A stretch of 64,000 nucleotides of DNA from Allolobophora icterica (GCA_963556255.1 OY744608.1:27078252-27142251), one strand, 5' to 3'; positions 20,979 to 32,357 are shown, counted from the first letter of the stretch. Numbers and translations are program-made. Notes: generated by a model not told the origin, from the letters alone.

Positions 20979-21275
20979 GTTAGCACATACCCATATTAAT
21001 AATATGGGTATGTGGCGGTTTTGTGCTCTCGGTTAATTTTTTGGCCTCCCACGGCCTTCTTCGTCCAGCCACAGCCTTCTACAATCCACGTCGTGGTTGC
21101 CTTTGCTACCGTGGCTGCCGTTGTTGCTGTGGCTGCGTCCAGCGGTTTTCTTTCTGCCCTATATAAAGAAGAGGAACTCTGATTCTGGGGCGGATTTTGA
21201 TTCTGAAATAGTCACTGATAATTATAAAGAGGATAGATACGTTTCCTCTTAGATTGTACAGCTGTTTTTGAGTTT
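20979..21275. other. Spacer between the two retrotransposons; possible older LTR remnant
   Basis: Element A inserted within an inverted repeat (AATATGGGTATG ... CATACCCATATT, about 20985-21012 with the left flank 13655-13666). The rest contains a plus-strand TATATAAAG at about 21162 and GC-rich GTGGCTGCCGTTG-type sequence. It could be part of a solo LTR split by element B, but I could not find its other end. Confidence 0.35.
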
Positions 21276-22154
21276 TGTAACGGAGATGGGTTCCCTCCTT
21301 TAAGTTGGTCTGGCGCTTAATGCTTGGCTGATTATTTAGTTCTTGTCATGCACATTATTCGCTTGGAGAACTCTGTTAAATTCGCCGTTGTGTTTGGCGG
21401 ACATTGTTTTACCATGGTATGGAGAAATTGTGTTAGGGTGATGAGGAATGTACGCCTCAAGACTGTTGACGAACTTTCCTATGTTCGCGTTTGAGAAATA
21501 CGTTGAATTATTCATGTACTTGCGCCGGATGCTTTTTTGGCTGACTTTTCGCTGGCGCTAGTGTATATTAGATGCTCTGGCAGTCTATTTAGATCGCCAT
21601 TTAAGTTTTGTCTGTAGGAAGTCTGGCTGATGTTCGTTAATATAAGCTATGAATTTAGTCAGATTTGCAAGGTGGCTGACATTCGCCGGTTCGCCTAGGG
21701 CAATTTACGTTCGTCAGAAGTGTAACTTGTCGCCTAACAAAAAGTATATAAGGATCTTGTGTAGAGCATACGCTCTCTCGTCGTTTGTCTGGTCGCTGTC
21801 TTGTCGTCGCTCTCGTCGTTGGCTGTTCGCTCTTTCGCTCGTGGATTTTCGTTTGGATCGTTGACATAGCTCTTCGTGATTTTACAAGTTTTCAAGCGCT
21901 AGTTTGATGTATTATTATTTGAGATACAGTGTCGAATAAAGAAGAATTTCGGTCGTTGTGAAATAAAAGAGTTTAACTTTACAGCGAAATACGGTCTTTT
22001 CTGATTTTAAATCTTCAGCCAAAAAGCTGAAGTCGAACTCAACGGATATCAGCGACGGTCGTGAGGCATCCTGGGTCGCGACACGAGCCGTCGGCTGCCT
22101 TATCGGAAACTCCTTACAGAAGTCCGGTCACCTGGGAGTAGTAGTTACGCGACA
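21276..22154 (+). repeat. 5' LTR of element B
   Basis: It is 879 bp, starts TGTAACGGAGATGGG and ends TTACGCGACA. TATATAAG at 21745-21752 and AATAAA at 21935-21940 give a plausible promoter and polyadenylation signal. Confidence 0.95.
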
Positions 22155-22157
22155 AAT

Positions 22158-22174
22158 TGGTACCAGAAGTGGGG
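22158..22174 (+). other. Primer binding site of element B (tRNA-Leu type)
   Basis: TGGTACCAGAAGTGGGG starts three bases after the 5' LTR. It matches the 3' end expected for an animal tRNA-Leu and is identical to the PBS of element A. Confidence 0.75.
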
Positions 22175-22269
22175 TTTAGGATTCTGTTCGGAAAAAGACT
22201 GTTCGCCGGAAATTCACTGGATTCGACGACTGGTGAGTGACTTTTCAAGATTTCTTCTCTCGAGCGAAA

Positions 22270-25200
22270 ATGACGGACGAAGAGCGGACGATACTTTACT
22301 CGTTGTTGGACGTGGGAGAACCGACGCCCTTTCAGCCAAGTACGTCGACCCCTGCGGCGAACAAGACGTCGAAGAGGGCCACCTTTGACCCGGACCAACT
22401 GCTGGAAAGCATTGACTTTGACGAGCCGGGATCGACGAAGCCGAAACCGTCGCGCATGAAAAGGGAGCTGCCGAGTACGCCAAAACCGTTGGAGAACGCC
22501 GGTATGGTTCTGGGCTATCGAAAAGCACCGATGAAGCCGGGCAAGTTCGACGGGACGGGGTCGTTGGACTCCTTCCTTGCACAATTTGAAGTCTGCTCAC
22601 GCCACAATGCATGGACTCCGGAGGACAAGGTCGATTACCTGCGGTGCGCTTTGGACAAGGCGGCGACCCAGCTGCTATGGGACTTCGGTTCGCAACCCGA
22701 TGTCACATACGAAGAACTTGTGGTGCGTCTACGACAACGATACGGCACTGAGGGACAAGCGGAGACCTTCAGAGCGCAGTTGTACTATCGTCGTCAACGC
22801 CAAGATGAGACGTTGAGTACCCTTCTCCATGACATACGAAGATTGGTGGTGCTGGCCTACCCAGTACCATCGAACGAGACTACCAAGATAGTCGCGAAAG
22901 ACGCTTTCCTGGAGGCCCTACGAGATCGAGAGCTGTCGCTGAAAGTTCGGGAACGCGAACCGAAGACGCTAGACGAGGTATATCGAACAGCTCTACGACT
23001 GGAAGCCTACCAAAGAACGTCTGAGTCGGTGGATCGGCGGAGACCGCCCGATCGTGTGCGCGGGACCGCCGAGGCCGACGCTGCAAGTCAACTCCAATCT
23101 CAACTGGACCGGTTCCTGGCAACGCAGAGGGAGGAGCAGAAGAGATGGCAGCGGGAGATCGAAGCACGGATCGACCGACAATTCGAGAGCTGGACGAGCA
23201 ACGCGTCGAGGCTCCAAGAAGCGAACCTCGAGGCCAACCAAGGAGCCACCAACTCATCGTCGAACCGGCCTACCCAGGGCCGGACAGCGGTCTGCTTCGG
23301 GTGTGGTCGACCTGGCCACATCGTTCGGGACTGTCGTCAGGGACGACGACGGTTCGCCAATCGCACTCCTAACGCCACCACCGCCGGACCGGAGGAGCAA
23401 GTCACTGACGGAGACGCCGCAGTGAACCACACCACGCGCTCTCGGACATCCAACAGAGCCAGCAACAACGCAATCTACATCCGGGGATCCATCGACGGAA
23501 GGACCCAGCTGTGCCTGATCGACACCGGTTCGGAGGTGAGCCTTGTGCCCTTGTCAGCTGTTGTAGGGTTAGAACTTAAACCTTGTACTCGCTGTTTGAT
23601 GGCTGCTAACGGGACGGAAATTAATGTCCTAGGGGAGGTCACGGTACCACTTAAGATGTGGCGTGGGTTTGCTCTAACTACGACATTTTTAGTTTCTGAC
23701 CAGATAGTTGAGGCAATGCTGGGCATGGACTTTCTTCGACAACACCGCTGTCGCTTGGGTTTTGGGACTGGTGCACTCTTTGTTGGGCGGAAGAGGATTC
23801 CCCTAGTAAAAGGTAATGGATCTGCATGGTGCAGACGGGTGATAGTCGCGGAAGAGGTAATTGTCCCGCCGAAGTGCCAGCAAGATATTAGCGCAAAAAC
23901 CCTATATTTGGATTTGAACCAGACGGCACCGGCTTGGATGACTGAGGCCAGAGAGCTTCAGCCGGGAGTCCATGTTGCCCGTGTACTTGTAGGGGAGGGC
24001 GCTGGCACACCGCAAATCCGCGTAATTAATTTGACGGAGGAAGTAGTCAAGCTAGAAAAAGATAAGCCATTAGGGGGATTGCACCCAGTACATGTACAAT
24101 CTCGTGAACATAGGATGGAAGATAAGGTAAGTAAGGAGGCCACAGGTGTCAAGGATGTTTTGATGAGTGACATCCCAGAGGAAGTGCCGGCAGATGCGAG
24201 AGAACGTTTGAGTAAGTTGTTGGATGAATACCATGATGTGTTTTCGCAGAATGAGCGAGACATTGGAAGGACATCGGCTGCAATGCATCGTATAGACACA
24301 GGGAGTGCTGCTCCTGTGCGGCAACCGCTGAGACGGCAACCTTTTGCGTATAGAGAGGTGATAGATAACCAACTGCAGCAGATGCTGGCAGATGGGACCA
24401 TAGAGCCTGCAGCTAGCGAGTGGGCGGCCAATGTGGTCTTAGCAAGAAAGAAGGATGGATCGATGAGATTTTGCATCGATTATAGAGGCCTAAATGAGAA
24501 GACGAAGAAGGATTCGTATCCTCTGCCTCGTTGTGACGAGTGTTTGGATGCGCTGTCAGGGGCTAGCTGGTACAGTACGCTGGACCTCCGAAGCGGATAT
24601 CACCAGGTTGGTTTGGATCCGAAGGATTCGGATAAATCTGCTTTCGTCACTCGGAGAGGAACATTTAGGTGGACTGTGATGCCCTATGGATTGTGTAACG
24701 CTCCGGCGACGTTTCAAAGACTTATGGACCTTGTCCTTTCTGGATTGAATTTTGAAACGTGCCTTGTGTATCTGGATGATGTTATCATTTTTGGTAAAGA
24801 CATCGATCAGCATCTAGAGCGGTTAGAACAAATACTACAAAGGTTGAGAGAAGCGAATTTAAAGCTGAAGCCGAGTAAGTGCCGGCTATTGCGCAGAACG
24901 GTTGGTTTCCTGGGACATATAGTGTCGCCAGATGGAGTGACAGTGGATCCGTCGAAAATCTCTGAAGTTACTGAGTGGCCGGTTCCTAGTAAATTAAGAG
25001 AGGTTCGTGCATTTTTAGGCCTCTGCTCCTATTACAGGAAATTTGTTAGAGATTTTTCGACGCTGGCTGCTCCTTTGTTTGCCTTAACTAAGAAGGGTCA
25101 TGTGTTTACTTGGACTGAGGAATGTCAAGAGGCATTCGACCGCCTGAAGGCATTGTTGACGACGGCGCCGGTCTTGACACTGCCTAAGGAAGGAATGGCT

Positions 25201-27051
25201 TACGTGTTAGACTGTGATGCGTCTGACATCGGAATTGGGGCTGTGCTTTCACAGAATATTGATGGAGAGGAGAGAGTGATAGCATATGGCAGTCGGCTTC
25301 TTTCCGCGGCTGAACAGCGGTACTGCGTTACCAGGCGAGAGTTATTAGCTGTTGTCTACTTCACCAAGTATTATAGACAGTATCTACTAGGCCGACATTT
25401 TGTGTTGAGGACAGACCATGCTGCACTTAGATGGGTGCAAAGGACGCCAGAGCCTATAGGACAGCAAGGTAGGTGGCTGGAGAGATTGGCTGAATTTGAT
25501 TTCGAGATCCTGCACCGGCCGGGGCATCGTCATGGAAACGCTGACGCCCTTTCGAGAAAGCCGTGTAGGCAGTGCGGAGCCGGGGATGAAGTGCTGGCTG
25601 TAGCTGCCACTAGGGAAGTTGTGACTGCAACGCCAGAACCGACGGCTGAGAATAGCGATCCTATTCTGAATGCACAGAGAGAGGATCATGACTTAAGGAT
25701 AGTACGCCAGTGGTTAGAGGAAGGAGGACGAGTACCTGACCTTGTTGAAATACTACATGAGAGCGCGACTGTTAAGGTGTACTGGCACCAGAAAGAAAGC
25801 TTGTGCATGAAAGGCGGAGTCATGTACAGGAGGCGCATAGATGGAGTCGAGCAGTTGCTATTGCCGAAGTCTCTACGCGAAGAGTTTCTAAGGCTAGCGC
25901 ATACTGGATTGACTGGTGGGCACCTAGGGATCCGCAGAACTAGGATGCAAATTAGGAGAAGGGCATACTGGGTTGGATGGTCGCAGGAGGTGCAGCGGTT
26001 TTGTCGACGCTGTCCACAGTGTTGTCAATATCGGAGAGGTAAGCCTCCGCAGCAAGGCCCTTTACAGCCTTTGCCCACCGGGGAACCATGGGAGCGGTTG
26101 TCCATAGACATAACCGGACCACACCCACGCAGTCGTAAGGGGCACCAGTACATCCTCACAATAATGGATAACTTTACAAAATTTGTAGAGGCAGTGCCAC
26201 TCTATAACCAAGAGGCTAGCTCAGTTGCCAAAGCCCTAGTAGAAACAGTAATTGTCCGGTATGGGGCACCCCTACAAATTCTCACGGATCAGGGTACAAA
26301 TTTTGAAAGCCACCTTTTTAAGGAGCTTTGTCGGTTGTTAGAAATAGACAAGGTGAGGACAAGCAGTTATCACCCAAGTTTTAATGGGCTCATAGAGCGT
26401 TTTCATCGAACGATGAACGCTATGATAGGCAAAATTATTAGCAGCCATCAGCGGGACTGGAACGAGTTCTTACCGTATGTGCTGGGCGCCTATCGTGCAT
26501 CTATCCATGAGGTGACCGGGTACTCACCTAACTACCTCCTCTTCGCACGTGAAGTGCGTGCTCCCATTGATCTTGTGTATGGGAGACCCACTTCAGCTTG
26601 GCCTGCGGGAACCACATACGTTGACTATGTGGAGGACATGGCAAAAAGAATGGAGGCGGCTTACCGAGAAGTTCGGGAGTCCTTGAAACGAGCTGCGGAA
26701 CGCCGGAAACACGATTACGATCTTCGTGTACGTCCGACCGTTTTCAATGCAGGAGATAAAGTCTGGTGGTTTTCGCCAAGAAAATTTCAAGGCCGGAGTC
26801 CGAAATGGACAAAGATGTACTCGGGTCCTTTTACCGTCCTGCGACAGTGTGGACCTGTGAACTATTTGGTGCAACGTTCCAAGAAAACGCAGCCATTTGT
26901 TACGCATGTCGACAAATTGAAGGCGTATGAGGAGTCTTCGATTGAGCAGGATTCAGAGGACTCGGAGCCGACGTCGGGTCAGCCGCCAGAGGGACCCGGT
27001 GAGACGTCGAGGCCACGACGGGCGATAACGAAACCCGCCCGTTTTCAGTAG
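22270..27051 (+). CDS. gag-pol: Gag-Pol polyprotein of Ty3/gypsy element B
   Basis: 1593 residues from the ATG at 22270 (MTDEERTILYSLLDV). This start aligns with the Gag start of element A, while an in-frame ATG 33 bp upstream does not. In order: Gag; zinc knuckle CFGCGRPGHIVRDC (about residue 341); aspartic protease LIDTGSEVSLVP (about 416); reverse transcriptase with FCIDYRGLN (about 733) and the catalytic YLDD (about 834); RNase H with DCDASDIGIGAVLSQ (about 980) and TDHAALRW; integrase with an H-H-C-C finger (about 1210-1255) and D1280, D1340, E1376 giving D,D-35-E; then the GPY/F module PFTVLRQCGPVNYLV (about 1516). No stop or frameshift separates gag from pol, so it is a single-frame type. 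All catalytic residues that I can identify are present, and the element is plausibly autonomous. Antisense frames are shadows. Confidence 0.97.
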   Translation: MTDEERTILYSLLDVGEPTPFQPSTSTPAANKTSKRATFDPDQLLESIDFDEPGSTKPKPSRMKRELPSTPKPLENAGMVLGYRKAPMKPGKFDGTGSLDSFLAQFEVCSRHNAWTPEDKVDYLRCALDKAATQLLWDFGSQPDVTYEELVVRLRQRYGTEGQAETFRAQLYYRRQRQDETLSTLLHDIRRLVVLAYPVPSNETTKIVAKDAFLEALRDRELSLKVREREPKTLDEVYRTALRLEAYQRTSESVDRRRPPDRVRGTAEADAASQLQSQLDRFLATQREEQKRWQREIEARIDRQFESWTSNASRLQEANLEANQGATNSSSNRPTQGRTAVCFGCGRPGHIVRDCRQGRRRFANRTPNATTAGPEEQVTDGDAAVNHTTRSRTSNRASNNAIYIRGSIDGRTQLCLIDTGSEVSLVPLSAVVGLELKPCTRCLMAANGTEINVLGEVTVPLKMWRGFALTTTFLVSDQIVEAMLGMDFLRQHRCRLGFGTGALFVGRKRIPLVKGNGSAWCRRVIVAEEVIVPPKCQQDISAKTLYLDLNQTAPAWMTEARELQPGVHVARVLVGEGAGTPQIRVINLTEEVVKLEKDKPLGGLHPVHVQSREHRMEDKVSKEATGVKDVLMSDIPEEVPADARERLSKLLDEYHDVFSQNERDIGRTSAAMHRIDTGSAAPVRQPLRRQPFAYREVIDNQLQQMLADGTIEPAASEWAANVVLARKKDGSMRFCIDYRGLNEKTKKDSYPLPRCDECLDALSGASWYSTLDLRSGYHQVGLDPKDSDKSAFVTRRGTFRWTVMPYGLCNAPATFQRLMDLVLSGLNFETCLVYLDDVIIFGKDIDQHLERLEQILQRLREANLKLKPSKCRLLRRTVGFLGHIVSPDGVTVDPSKISEVTEWPVPSKLREVRAFLGLCSYYRKFVRDFSTLAAPLFALTKKGHVFTWTEECQEAFDRLKALLTTAPVLTLPKEGMAYVLDCDASDIGIGAVLSQNIDGEERVIAYGSRLLSAAEQRYCVTRRELLAVVYFTKYYRQYLLGRHFVLRTDHAALRWVQRTPEPIGQQGRWLERLAEFDFEILHRPGHRHGNADALSRKPCRQCGAGDEVLAVAATREVVTATPEPTAENSDPILNAQREDHDLRIVRQWLEEGGRVPDLVEILHESATVKVYWHQKESLCMKGGVMYRRRIDGVEQLLLPKSLREEFLRLAHTGLTGGHLGIRRTRMQIRRRAYWVGWSQEVQRFCRRCPQCCQYRRGKPPQQGPLQPLPTGEPWERLSIDITGPHPRSRKGHQYILTIMDNFTKFVEAVPLYNQEASSVAKALVETVIVRYGAPLQILTDQGTNFESHLFKELCRLLEIDKVRTSSYHPSFNGLIERFHRTMNAMIGKIISSHQRDWNEFLPYVLGAYRASIHEVTGYSPNYLLFAREVRAPIDLVYGRPTSAWPAGTTYVDYVEDMAKRMEAAYREVRESLKRAAERRKHDYDLRVRPTVFNAGDKVWWFSPRKFQGRSPKWTKMYSGPFTVLRQCGPVNYLVQRSKKTQPFVTHVDKLKAYEESSIEQDSEDSEPTSGQPPEGPGETSRPRRAITKPARFQ

Positions 27052-27216
27052 TTGCTGTTTTTGGTCGGTTGATATATTAAAAACATAAGATGTTGAACAT
27101 TGGTAAATGAGATACCTTGAAGAACTTTACGATATTGACTGTTTAAGTTTGCGAGATTGTAGCAATTGCGTTTTAGCGTAGAATACTTACCCGAAGAGGG
27201 CTTCGGCTTTCTTTTT

Positions 27217-27229
27217 GGTGGGAGGAGGG
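27217..27229 (+). other. Polypurine tract of element B
   Basis: GGTGGGAGGAGGG directly abuts the 3' LTR, as expected for the plus-strand primer. Confidence 0.85.
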
Positions 27230-28108
27230 TGTAACGGAGATGGGTTCCCTCCTTTAAGTTGGTCTGGCGCTTAATGCTTGGCTGATTATTTAGTTCTTGT
27301 CATGCACATTATTCGCTTGGAGAACTCTGTTAAATTCGCCGTTGTGTTTGGCGGACATTGTTTTACCATGGTATGGAGAAATTGTGTTAGGGTGATGAGG
27401 AATGTACGCCTCAAGACTGTTGACGAACTTTCCTATGTTCGCGTTTGAGAAATACGTTGAATTATTCATGTACTTGCGCCGGATGCTTTTTTGGCTGACT
27501 TTTCGCTGGCGCTAGTGTATATTAGATGCTCTGGCAGTCTATTTAGATCGCCATTTAAGTTTTGTCTGTAGGAAGTCTGGCTGATGTTCGTTAATATAAG
27601 CTATGAATTTAGTCAGATTTGCAAGGTGGCTGACATTCGCCGGTTCGCCTAGGGCAATTTACGTTCGTCAGAAGTGTAACTTGTCGCCTAACAAAAAGTA
27701 TATAAGGATCTTGTGTAGAGCATACGCTCTCTCGTCGTTTGTCTGGTCGCTGTCTTGTCGTCGCTCTCGTCGTTGGCTGTTCGCTCTTTCGCTCGTGGAT
27801 TTTCGTTTGGATCGTTGACATAGCTCTTCGTGATTTTACAAGTTTTCAAGCGCTAGTTTGATGTATTATTATTTGAGATACAGTGTCGAATAAAGAAGAA
27901 TTTCGGTCGTTGTGAAATAAAAGAGTTTAACTTTACAGCGAAATACGGTCTTTTCTGATTTTAAATCTTCAGCCAAAAAGCTGAAGTCGAACTCAACGGA
28001 TATCAGCGACGGTCGTGAGGCATCCTGGGTCGCGACACGAGCCGTCGGCTGCCTTATCGGAAACTCCTTACAGAAGTCCGGTCACCTGGAAGTAGTAGTT
28101 ACGCGACA
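27230..28108 (+). repeat. 3' LTR of element B
   Basis: It is 879 bp, nearly identical to the 5' LTR, preceded by the polypurine tract at 27217-27229 and followed by the gttt target duplication. Confidence 0.95.
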
Positions 28109-28112
28109 GTTT

Positions 28113-29189
28113 CTCCTAGCGGAGTAAAGTTTAATAGGCCCTAAGTTAGTTCGGACTGATAATTGTTAACCAACGATTAGTAAAAATGGGTGAACTTCTT
28201 TTCGTACAAAAGAATCTCGTGTAAACCTCAGAGAGTTCGGTTATTGTGTTTTTTTTATTAGAGCAAATAAAATATTGGGATTTGGGAACGACCAGCAGTC
28301 TCCCGATATACCACGGGAGCCTTGTCTACGCGGATTCCAGAAGAAGATATACCGTTCAACGGCGGCAATCCCGGGGGGTCGAGGGGACAAGACCCCCACC
28401 TTTAAGAGTGGGGGACACACCATACATTTGTGCCCCCTTCTTTTAAGGAAACACCCAAAAAAGGAGGTCAACAGTTTTTTTGCCAGATCAGTTCAAAACT
28501 TGTTTTGGACCAGATCAGTTCTAAATTGTCCTCCCCCCACCTGTCAAACACGATCGCCGCCAGTGCATCATATAATACCCGGGGTGGTCCTCCTGGTGTT
28601 TGACTTTTAGGCCTGGTGGTACGCCTCAGCTATATGACTCCATAGACTTCTCTATAGACCCTGCTCGACCAGGTGGATTGTGACTCTCTCAATCTGACTT
28701 TTCTGTGGACGAGTGTAGGCCTACCGCTCTCTGCGGTTTCTGTTGCTGGCCCTAGGCCCTATATTAAGTTCCTAGTGCTACTCGTCTTAATTATAGAAGT
28801 CCTCTAACCCAGTGATAATCAAACTGTGGTCCGGTGCCGCCTCCGCGAGTGATTGGAATCACAATTTTGATAGTAGGGTCTACTCGATAAAATATTCAAT
28901 TGCATAGGCCTACAATGTAATTTATGTAAAACATACAAATCCGAGAACATGACACAGTGTTCATACTTTGTAAAGAGTTTTAAACATCCAGTAGTAAGAC
29001 AGTAGGCACTGTTGCTCTAAAAAAACAGTGAGAAGATTATGAAATCTGAATTTTAATTAACGTGTAACAGGACTTATGCAGTCATGTAGTGCAAGCGGTT
29101 GTCTGAAAGCACATGCCCTCGGTCTGGCCGGTTAATGAATTTTACCGGTCTGCAGCTTAAGAAAGTTAGAGAAATACTGCTCGAACCTA
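28113..29189. other. Intergenic stretch with hAT remnants
   Basis: No gene is supported. Besides the hAT fragment at 28340-28566, a hAT-type end CAGTGATAATCAAACTGTGG lies at about 28810 without a visible partner. TAGGCCTAC occurs repeatedly. Confidence 0.45.
28340..28566 (+). mobile_element. Fragment of the same hAT family as 9308-10797
   Basis: Shared blocks include GGGACAAGACCCCACCTTTAA-like sequence, CAGATCAGTTCTAAA and CTGTCAAACA..GATCGCCGCCAGTG. They match, in reverse, 10125 down to about 9900 of the hAT element in the zinc-finger gene. Only this internal part is present and no termini were found. Confidence 0.7.
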
Positions 29190-29269
29190 TCGATCGAGGT
29201 GCAGTGTATAGGCCTGTAGGGCCTACGTTATATATAAATTATATATACATATATATATGGCTTACGTTA

Positions 29270-29304
<35 letters not shown>

Positions 29305-29326
29305 GTAACGTATATATATATAACGT

Positions 29327-29367
<41 letters not shown>

Positions 29368-29415
29368 ACGTATATATATATATATAACGTAAGCCATACA
29401 CTGCACTTCGATCGA
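29190..29415. repeat. Palindromic (TA)n-rich foldback sequence
   Basis: Outer arms TCGATCGAGGTGCAGTGTA (29190-29208) and the inverted TACACTGCACTTCGATCGA (about 29397-29415) enclose repeated ACGTTATATATATA blocks in both orientations. The whole could fold as one cruciform. It may be a small MITE expanded by (TA)n growth. Confidence 0.7.
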
Positions 29416-29440
29416 CTCTGAAATGATCTTTCTCCTCAAG

Positions 29441-30717
29441 CAGAGGCGTAACTTTGGTCTACAAAGTTGGGGGTATACCAATTTCTTCTCCACTTTCGCT
29501 TTTCGCATGGAGACCATTTTGAACACATGGGCCCATTACCCTGCCAGTATTCTCATCAATTTTTAAAGGACCCCATAAGGTTCTAATATACTAGAAATGT
29601 CAGCTCCACGTGGGCCGATGTGGATACGCTGGATGGGTAAAACCAAGCTGTGTTTTTAAATGCATTATTAGATTAGGAGCTTACATAATTTTTGTCGCGC
29701 TTCTTAACAGGTCAGCAACGCTGTAAATTTCATAATTACGCATTTATATCCAGTTGTCATGACAATATGGCATCGATGCAGACATTGCAAGCCATATTTA
29801 ACCCAGAATACTTTTGCTTTTTCTTCTAAATCTTTAATATGCAATGGAACTTGAGTCAACTTCAGGAAAATGTAGGCCTACTGTCCGGAGCTGACCATGG
29901 AACAACTAAACAAATATCTTTCAATCTCAGCTCGTTGCTCTTAAACTGTAAGATTATAAAACGCTGATGAGCGTATACCTCCGTAACGGCAATTTTTTTT
30001 AATCTATAATGTCATCTACTCGTTTTCGTTTTAGAACAAATTTATCATTTCCCTATCAGCAAAATCGGAACACGACGTGTATAAGTCAAACTCAACGACG
30101 ACTTAAATGCTTATAATGTAACGGAGGGAGTTTTCTTCAGCTAGCAGGGTCGGATATCTGTAACCAAAGACAGTTATTGATTCTGAGATTGTGAGGGAAC
30201 TGAGGGGCTGATAGCAAAGCATGAGTGTGGGTCCACATAGGGATCTGTAACTGATGAAGGATATCGAAGCTTGCGCTTTGACCTACATCTCCACATCCCG
30301 ATAGACTAAGATGACAATCATAAGGCGGAGAGTGAGAGTGATGTCAGGTCTTTCCAAGAAGAGTGTAGCCATGGTCCAGATCTGTGGCGCCTGCGACCTC
30401 CGGTCCGGTCACAGCGCCCTGTCTGTCGGATGACCTGTATGGCTGAAAGTCTGTCTGTCTGTCTGACTGCGACTCAGTTCGTCTGGCTCTCGGTTTACCT
30501 GTTTATCTAAGTACTTTCGTGCTCTGATGGTAGGCCTACATACTCTTCACTCTGCTTACATGCACGAAGCAAGGCGGAGACTGCGATCACTGGGAAGACA
30601 CAATAATAAAATATTCATTGACATTGTTTAAAAAGTGGGGTACTGTACCCACACCCCAGTCCAAAAAGTGGGAGGTACGGGCCGGTACGCCTCGTACCCA
30701 CACAAATTACGCCTATG
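29441..30717. mobile_element. hAT-like element, non-autonomous (1277 bp)
   Basis: The left end is CAGAGGCGTAACTTTG. The right end, inverted, is CATAGGCGTAATTTG. The target duplication is tcctcaag (29433-29440) and tcttcaag (30718-30725), 7 of 8 matching. No transposase frame remains. The worn ends and duplication indicate an older insertion than the others in the window. Confidence 0.75.
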
Positions 30718-30725
30718 TCTTCAAG

Positions 30726-32089
30726 TTCTTTGTTTCTCCACCCATCCCGTCGCTTATTCACGATCATCCAGCGCCTTTTGCTGTCTCTGATTCCTCAGCC
30801 CTTCCATTCAAAACTAAATATAAGGATTGGATCACAGTTCCACAGTTCCGTAATACGTGTAGGAATAGGCCTATTAGTGTCAGCGGAGTGTACTGTAGAT
30901 CAGTTCTGTGTGTAAGCTAAAATATCTGGGCTGCTTTCTGGTTGCAGCCAGGTCATTTAAAATTAATATGCATGAAATGCGCGCAAAGTCTTACAAGTCA
31001 TTTAATTTTGTTTATAGCAAATGCTACAAATTTAGTGAACCTGTTTTGTTACATTTGGTTAGTTCCCACTGTAAACCATTTCTCGTCTATGGAATGGAAG
31101 CTGTCAACCCGTATACCAACGGTGAGTTAAAGCCTAATCGCCTTAGAATAGCCTACACTAACTTACATCTCTGCAATATTTTTGTCATATTAGTGTCGTA
31201 TCGGTTCTGCACTTCATGAATGAAACAATATTAAAGACTGTTGGTTATCTAGAAGACTGGGATTTATTCAAAACTGCCTTTCGTGCACATGACAAAAGTA
31301 CGTTGTCATTTTTCCATGTGTTTTCTCTCAAACGCCATAAGTTATTGCGTTTTTTGTTTTGTTTTTCATATTCTTCTTGTTTTGTGCGTGCTGCTAGTGT
31401 TTGGTGAATTAAAGATTGATATATATAAAGGTTGATGAGACGGACATTAATAATTATTATTAAGCACGATTTCTATGTCGTTTCATGCGCATGAATTCAG
31501 ACGGAAGAACATTTTCTCTATTTCTTCTTGAGATGCATAGTTTCTATGAAATTCTATCAAAGTCCTGATGAGCTGCTCATCCGTAACGAGTCTCTTTCTA
31601 ATTCAGAGTGATTCAAAATAAACCCATAAACCGTTAGCTGAGATACCTTGAAACACGCAGCAGTATAGGTCCTACGTAATTTTAGGCTATAGGCCTATTA
31701 GCAGTAGCTTCAGTACATAGGCCTATATATCGACTCCGACTATGTATAGGCCTACGGTTGTGAAATTGCGGCAGCCGAACCCCATTCCCTAGTTATACTT
31801 CCTATTTATTCATGCAGGTTATTTATATAGCGCCACTTAAAATAATTACTCAGAGGAGGCGCTCCTTCTCGTATAGTCGTCACCCTATTCGTTATCGTCA
31901 TTCTTCTACTCTTTCTCCGATCCGTCATATTACTTTCGTTCATTCAACGTCGTTACTGCACCAGGTGGCGCCACTTTTCCAAAAATCTACGCTATTTCAA
32001 TTTCTGCACTGATTACACTTATGAAAATCGACTCGCTCCGCCTCAAAGCATTGCATAAGATGCATGACAGTGGTTTTTACTCTCCTTCG
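30726..32089. other. Intergenic or 3'-UTR region downstream of the TRPC gene
   Basis: I see no coding gene. A minus-strand AATAAA at 31805-31810 could be the TRPC polyadenylation signal. 31815-31865 (TATAGCGCC...CAGAGGAGGCGCT) resembles the tail of the tRNA-derived SINE at 51014-51253. Four TAGGCCTA-type octamers cluster at 31690-31750. Confidence 0.45.
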
Positions 32090-32357
32090 TCCTGCTCCTC
32101 CTCCTCTTCTTCTTCCTCCTCCTCCTCCTATTCCTCCTCTGCCTCTTCCTTCTCCTATTCCTCCTCGTCCTCTTCCTCCTCCTCCTCATATTCCTCCTCT
32201 TCCTCCTCCCTGCTTCTGTTCATCATCCTCTTCCTCTCCTCCTCCTCCTCCTCCTCCTCCTCCTCCTCTTCCTCCTCTTCTTCCTTCTCCACCTTCTGTT
32301 CTTCGTCCTCTTCCTCTTCCTCTTCCTCCACCTCCTCCGCATCATCTTCTTCGTCCT
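32090..32357. repeat. (TCC)n-rich tract, purine-rich on the TRPC strand
   Basis: 270 bp of TCC/TTC triplets ends 30 bp from the TRPC stop codon. On the gene strand it would be a GGA/GAA-rich beginning of the 3' UTR. Ser-rich and Pro-rich frames here are artefacts. Confidence 0.9.

Larger units (their letters stand above)
21276..28108 (+). mobile_element. Ty3/gypsy LTR retrotransposon B, full length and apparently intact
   Basis: The element is 6833 bp between 4-bp duplications gttt (21272-21275 and 28109-28112). Two 879-bp LTRs lie at 21276-22154 and 27230-28108. I found one difference between them (cctgggagt at 22132 versus cctggaagt at 28086), so insertion is very recent. A tRNA-Leu-type PBS, one long gag-pol frame without stops and a polypurine tract are all present. 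There is no accessory or env frame. The LTRs are unrelated to those of element A, but the protein and PBS are of the same clade. Confidence 0.97.

Noticed and set aside
21649..21864. 71-codon frame repeated identically at 27603-27818
   Set aside because: It recurs only because both lie in the LTRs of element B. It has no family and overlaps the TATA box region.
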